A stretch of DNA of 64,000 nt from Moorella glycerini (lineage in GTDB: Bacteria; Bacillota; DSM-521; Neomoorellales; Neomoorellaceae): positions 3,360,909-3,424,908 of the forward strand of contig NZ_CP046244.1 of NCBI RefSeq assembly GCF_009735625.1. The letters run 5' to 3'. Of the stretch, positions 60,821 through 64,000 are shown piece by piece. A model generated the notes under the pieces. It worked only from the letters and a program-made list of their open reading frames with translations. It did no database searches and was not told where the DNA came from. The translations under genes were made by a program, and so were the position numbers. Every line of letters starts with the position of its first letter. Positions within the stretch are counted from its first letter, which is position 1.

Positions 60821-60855
60821 AAAGGTGGCGTTAATTTACGCCACTTTTCTTGTTT
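60821..60855 (+). terminator. Rho-independent terminator after the Hdr-type operon
   Basis: AAAGTGGCG-type stem AAAGGTGGCG / CGCCACTTT with an 8-base loop, then TCTTGTTTTT, 28 bases after the stop. It separates this operon from hydCBA. Confidence 0.85.
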
Positions 60856-60916
60856 TTGGGCTATGAGAGTATGAAAAAAAACTCCCTGCTTCAAACTAAG
60901 GCCGGAGGTAAGTCTT

Positions 60917-61447
60917 ATGCTGGATAAATACAGCCGCCTCGATAAGGTCGTTAAAGTCTACGGCCGGCAGCCGGGGCAGCTCATCCGCATCCTGCACCAG
61001 GCCCAGGAAATCTTCGGGTATCTCCCGCCGGAGGTCCAGGCCTACCTGGCAGCCAGGTTAAATATCCCCCTCGCGGAAATCGCCGGTGTGGTATCCTTTT
61101 ATTCTCTTTTTAACTCCGAGCCCAAGGGCAAGTATACCATCAGCGTCTGCCTGGGTACGGCCTGCTATGTCAAGGGCTCCCAGGAAATTTTCCAGGCCTT
61201 TAAAAACGAAATGGATCTCGACGACGACGATACCACCCCGGACCGTCTCTTCACCCTGCGGTCCACCCGCTGTATGGGAGCCTGTGGTTTAGCGCCGGTG
61301 GTGGCCATCAACGACGACATCTACGGCCAGGTTAAGGCTGGCGATGTAGCCGGCATTTTATCTCGCTACCAGGCAAAGGAGTTAGCAGATGATCACGAGT
61401 ACCAGCGACCTGTTGAACATCCGGCAACAGCACCTCCCCCTCATTGA
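60917..61447 (+). CDS. hydC: NuoE/HydC-type [2Fe-2S] subunit of the NAD(H)-linked hydrogenase
   Basis: 176 residues of the NuoE/thioredoxin-like [2Fe-2S] family: LIRILHQAQEIFGYLPPEV, then Cys ligands in SVCLGTACYVKGS and STRCMGACGLAP. GGAGGT precedes the ATG by seven bases. It is the smallest subunit of the electron-bifurcating, NAD- and ferredoxin-dependent HydABC hydrogenase. Its last 59 bases overlap the hydB start, so translation is coupled. A formate dehydrogenase or NADH-dehydrogenase role is less likely, given the hydA sequence downstream. Confidence 0.9.
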   Translation: MLDKYSRLDKVVKVYGRQPGQLIRILHQAQEIFGYLPPEVQAYLAARLNIPLAEIAGVVSFYSLFNSEPKGKYTISVCLGTACYVKGSQEIFQAFKNEMDLDDDDTTPDRLFTLRSTRCMGACGLAPVVAINDDIYGQVKAGDVAGILSRYQAKELADDHEYQRPVEHPATAPPPH

Positions 61448-63101
61448 GGCCCGCCTGGGCAGGGAAGAAGCTGCCGGGGAGCATCAAATCCTGGTCTGCG
61501 CCGGTACCGGCTGCAGCTCTTCGGGAAGCCACGGCCTGCGCGAGGAGTTAAAAAAGCAGGTGGAGGCCCACCAGCTCCAAGAAAAAGTAAAAATTATCAA
61601 GACCGGCTGCTTTGGTTTTTGCAAACTGGGCCCCATTGCCGTGGTCTACCCGGAAGGCATCTTTTACTGCCGGGTCCGGAAGGAGGATGCCGCCGCCCTG
61701 GTCAAGGGCTTGGCTTCCAGCCAGGTAATTACTCGCCTTCTTTATCGTGACCCGGCCACCGGACACCTGCCCCGGCGTATGGAAGAAATCCATTTCTTCC
61801 AGGCCCAGCACCGCATCGCCTTACGCAATTGCGGCCTCATCAACCCGGAGGATATTAACGAGTACATCGCCCGCGACGGTTACCAGGCCCTGGCTGAAGC
61901 CCTGACGCGCCGGCCAGAAGAGATCATCGCCGCCATCAGCGCCTCGGGTTTACGGGGGCGCGGCGGGGCCGGCTTTCCTACGGGTCGCAAGTGGGAGCTG
62001 ACGGCCGCGGCCCCGAGCCGGCCCAGGTATGTGGTCTGCAACGCCGACGAGGGCGATCCCGGTGCTTTTATGGATCGCAGCATCCTGGAGGGTGATCCCC
62101 ACAGTGTCCTGGAAGGGATGGCCATCGCTGGTTATGCTATTGGCGCTAAGCAGGGCTATGTCTACGTCCGGGCCGAGTACCCCATCGCCGTTGACCGTCT
62201 GGAAAGGGCTATCCGCCAGGCGTGCCGCGCCGGCCTCCTGGGGGATAACATCCTTGGTACAGGGTTTTCTTTTAACATTGAGATCCGGCTCGGAGCCGGG
62301 GCCTTCGTGTGCGGCGAAGAAACGGCACTCCTTCGCTCCATCGAAGGCCGCCGGGGCGAACCGCGGCCACGGCCTCCCTACCCGGCCCAGGCCGGCCTCT
62401 GGGGCAAGCCCACCGTAGTCAATAACGTCGAAACCCTGGCCAACGTACCGGTGATTATCCGTAAAGGTGCGGAATGGTACGCCTCCTTCGGTACCAAAGG
62501 CAGCAAAGGCACCAAGGTCTTCTCCCTGGCCGGCAGTATCAACAACACCGGGCTCATCGAGGTGCCCATGGGCACCACCCTGCGGGAGATAATTTTTGGC
62601 ATCGGCGGTGGTATTCCCGGCGGGAAAAAGTTTAAAGCCGTGCAGACGGGCGGTCCTTCCGGGGGTTGCCTCCCGGAGGAGATGCTGGATACCCCTGTTG
62701 ACTATGAAGCCCTGACGGAAGCCGGCTCCATTATGGGCTCCGGCGGGCTCATTGTCATGGATGAAAGCGACTGTATGGTAGATATTGCCCGCTTTTACCT
62801 GGAGTTTTCCCAGGACGAGTCCTGCGGCCGCTGCACTCCCTGCCGCGTGGGAACCAAACGCCTGCTGGAGATCTTAAAGCGCATTACTTCCGGAGAGGGC
62901 TCCATGGGTGATCTCAAGCTCCTGGAAGACTTGAGCCACGACGTTAAAGAGGCCTCCCTCTGCGGTCTGGGCCAGACGGCGCCCAATCCCATCCTTTCTA
63001 CCCTGCGGTATTTCCGCCACGAGTACGAGGCCCACGTCCGGGATAAATACTGCCCGGCCGGGGTATGCCGCAATTTAACGCAACGGCCAGTTCTTCACTA
63101 A
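61389..63101 (+). CDS. hydB: NuoF/HydB-type flavoprotein subunit of the NAD(H)-linked hydrogenase
   Basis: 570 residues. An N-terminal [2Fe-2S] domain (CAGTGCSSSGS, KTGCFGFCKLG) is followed by the NuoF core: RGRGGAGFPTGRKWE (FMN), NADEGDPGAFMDR (NADH), GAGAFVCGEETALL, and the [4Fe-4S] motif SCGRCTPCRVG. It ends shortly after KYCPAGVC; many HydB proteins go on with a two-cluster ferredoxin domain, which is absent here. ATG at 61389 follows AAGGAG. This subunit binds NAD(H) and FMN, the proposed bifurcation site. Confidence 0.92.
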   Translation: MITSTSDLLNIRQQHLPLIEARLGREEAAGEHQILVCAGTGCSSSGSHGLREELKKQVEAHQLQEKVKIIKTGCFGFCKLGPIAVVYPEGIFYCRVRKEDAAALVKGLASSQVITRLLYRDPATGHLPRRMEEIHFFQAQHRIALRNCGLINPEDINEYIARDGYQALAEALTRRPEEIIAAISASGLRGRGGAGFPTGRKWELTAAAPSRPRYVVCNADEGDPGAFMDRSILEGDPHSVLEGMAIAGYAIGAKQGYVYVRAEYPIAVDRLERAIRQACRAGLLGDNILGTGFSFNIEIRLGAGAFVCGEETALLRSIEGRRGEPRPRPPYPAQAGLWGKPTVVNNVETLANVPVIIRKGAEWYASFGTKGSKGTKVFSLAGSINNTGLIEVPMGTTLREIIFGIGGGIPGGKKFKAVQTGGPSGGCLPEEMLDTPVDYEALTEAGSIMGSGGLIVMDESDCMVDIARFYLEFSQDESCGRCTPCRVGTKRLLEILKRITSGEGSMGDLKLLEDLSHDVKEASLCGLGQTAPNPILSTLRYFRHEYEAHVRDKYCPAGVCRNLTQRPVLH

Positions 63102-63184
63102 ACCCGTGCCCGAGAGTAAGCCCCAGATCGCTTCGTGAGGATTTTGTGCGAGCGCAAACCAAGCCAGGGTAAAGGAGCAATCTT

Positions 63185-64000
63185 ATGCCTGCTGACAAAC
63201 TCACCTTCGAACCAGTTTCCCCCGTTGGCCGGGAGGAAGACGCCACCCGCCCCGTCGCAAGGAAAAAGGTACGCTTCTGGATTGACGGCCGGGAAGTCGT
63301 GGCTGAGGAAGGTATTTCTGTCCTGGAGGCCGCCCACCGGGTGGGGATTGAGATTCCCAGCCTCTGTTACCTGAAAAACATCAATGAGATCGGCGCCTGC
63401 CGGGTGTGCCTGGTGGAAATAGAGGGTTCCAAAAACCTCCAGGCGGCCTGCGTGTACCCTGTCTCTGCCGGCCTCAAAGTCCGTACCAGCACGCCCCGGG
63501 TCCTCCGGGCCCGCCGCACCGTGGTGGAACTCCTGCTCTCCGATCACCACCGGGAGTGCACTAACTGCATCCGCAATCTCAACTGTGAGTTGCAGCACCT
63601 GGCCGATACCTTGGGGATCCGCAACATTCGCTTTACCGGCGAAACCTCCAACTACCCCATTTTCAATAACAACCCTTTTATCGTCCGCGATTATAATAAA
63701 TGTATTAAATGCCGGCGCTGTGAGGCCATCTGCAGCAAGGTCCAGGAAGTCCATGTCTATTCTGCCCAGAACCGGGGATTTAACACCGTCATTGCCCCGG
63801 CCTTTATGAAAGACCTTGCCGAAGTCGCCTGTATCACCTGTGGCCAGTGCGTCATCGCCTGCCCCACGGCTTCCCTGGTGGAAAAGGAGTGCATTGATGA
63901 AGTCTGGCAAGCCCTGGAAGACCCGGACAAATATGTGGTCGTCCAGACCGCTCCTTCCATCCAGGTTACCCTGGGAGAAGTGTTTGGTCTACCGGTGGGC
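63185..64000 (+). CDS. hydA: [FeFe] hydrogenase catalytic subunit HydA (partial, runs off window)
   Basis: The first 272 codons are present. A [2Fe-2S] domain (CYLKNINEIGACRVCLVE) is followed by a His/Cys cluster motif (HHRECTNCIRNLNC) and two [4Fe-4S] motifs (CIKCRRCEAICS, CITCGQCVIACP). The sequence then enters VVVQTAPSIQVTLGEVFG, the usual opening of the [FeFe] hydrogenase H-cluster domain. This last segment separates it from NuoG-like formate dehydrogenase subunits, which share the front. ATG at 63185 follows AAAGGAG. H-cluster cysteines lie outside the window and are not verified. Confidence 0.88.
   Translation, partial: MPADKLTFEPVSPVGREEDATRPVARKKVRFWIDGREVVAEEGISVLEAAHRVGIEIPSLCYLKNINEIGACRVCLVEIEGSKNLQAACVYPVSAGLKVRTSTPRVLRARRTVVELLLSDHHRECTNCIRNLNCELQHLADTLGIRNIRFTGETSNYPIFNNNPFIVRDYNKCIKCRRCEAICSKVQEVHVYSAQNRGFNTVIAPAFMKDLAEVACITCGQCVIACPTASLVEKECIDEVWQALEDPDKYVVVQTAPSIQVTLGEVFGLPVG

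Noticed and set aside
63185-64000. Final gene as formate dehydrogenase alpha subunit or NuoG
   Set aside because: The front is shared with those proteins, but TAPSIQVTLGEVFG after the ferredoxin motifs is the start of the [FeFe] hydrogenase domain and not a molybdopterin domain.
1-64000. CRISPR arrays, tRNA or rRNA genes
   Set aside because: No regularly spaced repeats, no tRNA-like cloverleaf sequence and no rRNA segments were noticed on reading the window.

Overview
The window looks like a chromosomal segment of a strictly anaerobic, probably thermophilic acetogenic Firmicute close to Moorella. This is inferred from gene content: two aldehyde:ferredoxin oxidoreductases (AOR), a HydCBA-type [FeFe] hydrogenase set, fused HdrA/MvhD proteins, a double-cubane-cluster reductase system, B12-controlled class III ribonucleotide reductase and group IIC introns. 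No rRNA, tRNA or CRISPR array was seen. Nearly everything up to about 54 kb is on the minus strand, apart from one CdaR-type regulator. From 54.6 kb to the end the genes run on the plus strand.

Layout. 0-3 kb: molybdate ABC transporter modABC preceded by a DUF364 gene and a Moco-type riboswitch. 3-7.5 kb: a decaying regulatory region, with a NarL-type regulator, a broken PAS histidine kinase, a 3'-truncated group IIC intron and a frameshifted TyrR-like sigma-54 activator. 7.6-14.6 kb: AOR genes with a MoaD-like protein, an Fe-S protein, an FAD oxidoreductase and a GntR regulator. 14.7-21.3 kb: a second Moco-type riboswitch and DUF364 gene, a BtuFCD-like (class II) metal ABC transporter, a methyltransferase, and a radical SAM protein fused to a BtuF-like binding domain. 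21.4-26.6 kb: a truncated toxin-antitoxin pair, a frameshifted IS110 transposase, an Nramp-like transporter and an intact ISL3 element. 26.7-31.8 kb: an MBL hydrolase, a CdaR regulator and a selenium-type locus (TusA, ribokinase-fold, DUF3343, YedE). 32-35.3 kb: a Znu-type metal transporter and a methyltransferase. 35.4-43.5 kb: two-component and HD-GYP signalling genes, with remnants of duplicated modules. 44-50.7 kb: a DCCP-type reductase, an intact group IIC intron, an activase and a fused DUF2229 protein. 50.8-54 kb: nrdDG behind a cobalamin riboswitch. 54-60.8 kb: two Cys-rich MerR proteins and an HdrCB-like / HdrA-HdrA-MvhD / FAD oxidoreductase operon. 60.9-64 kb: hydC, hydB and the start of hydA.

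A common theme is the supply and use of Mo, W and Se. Two unrelated oxyanion-type importers sit behind two Moco-type riboswitches, each led by a DUF364 gene. A MoaD-like carrier and AORs are the likely cofactor users, and a YedE/TusA/DUF3343 locus suggests selenium trafficking. The other theme is flavin-based electron transfer among ferredoxin, NADH and H2 (HdrA fusion, HydABC) plus ATP-driven low-potential reduction (DCCP with its activase). The most novel-looking item is the 14.7-21.3 kb operon with the cytoplasmic radical SAM/metal-binding-protein fusion.
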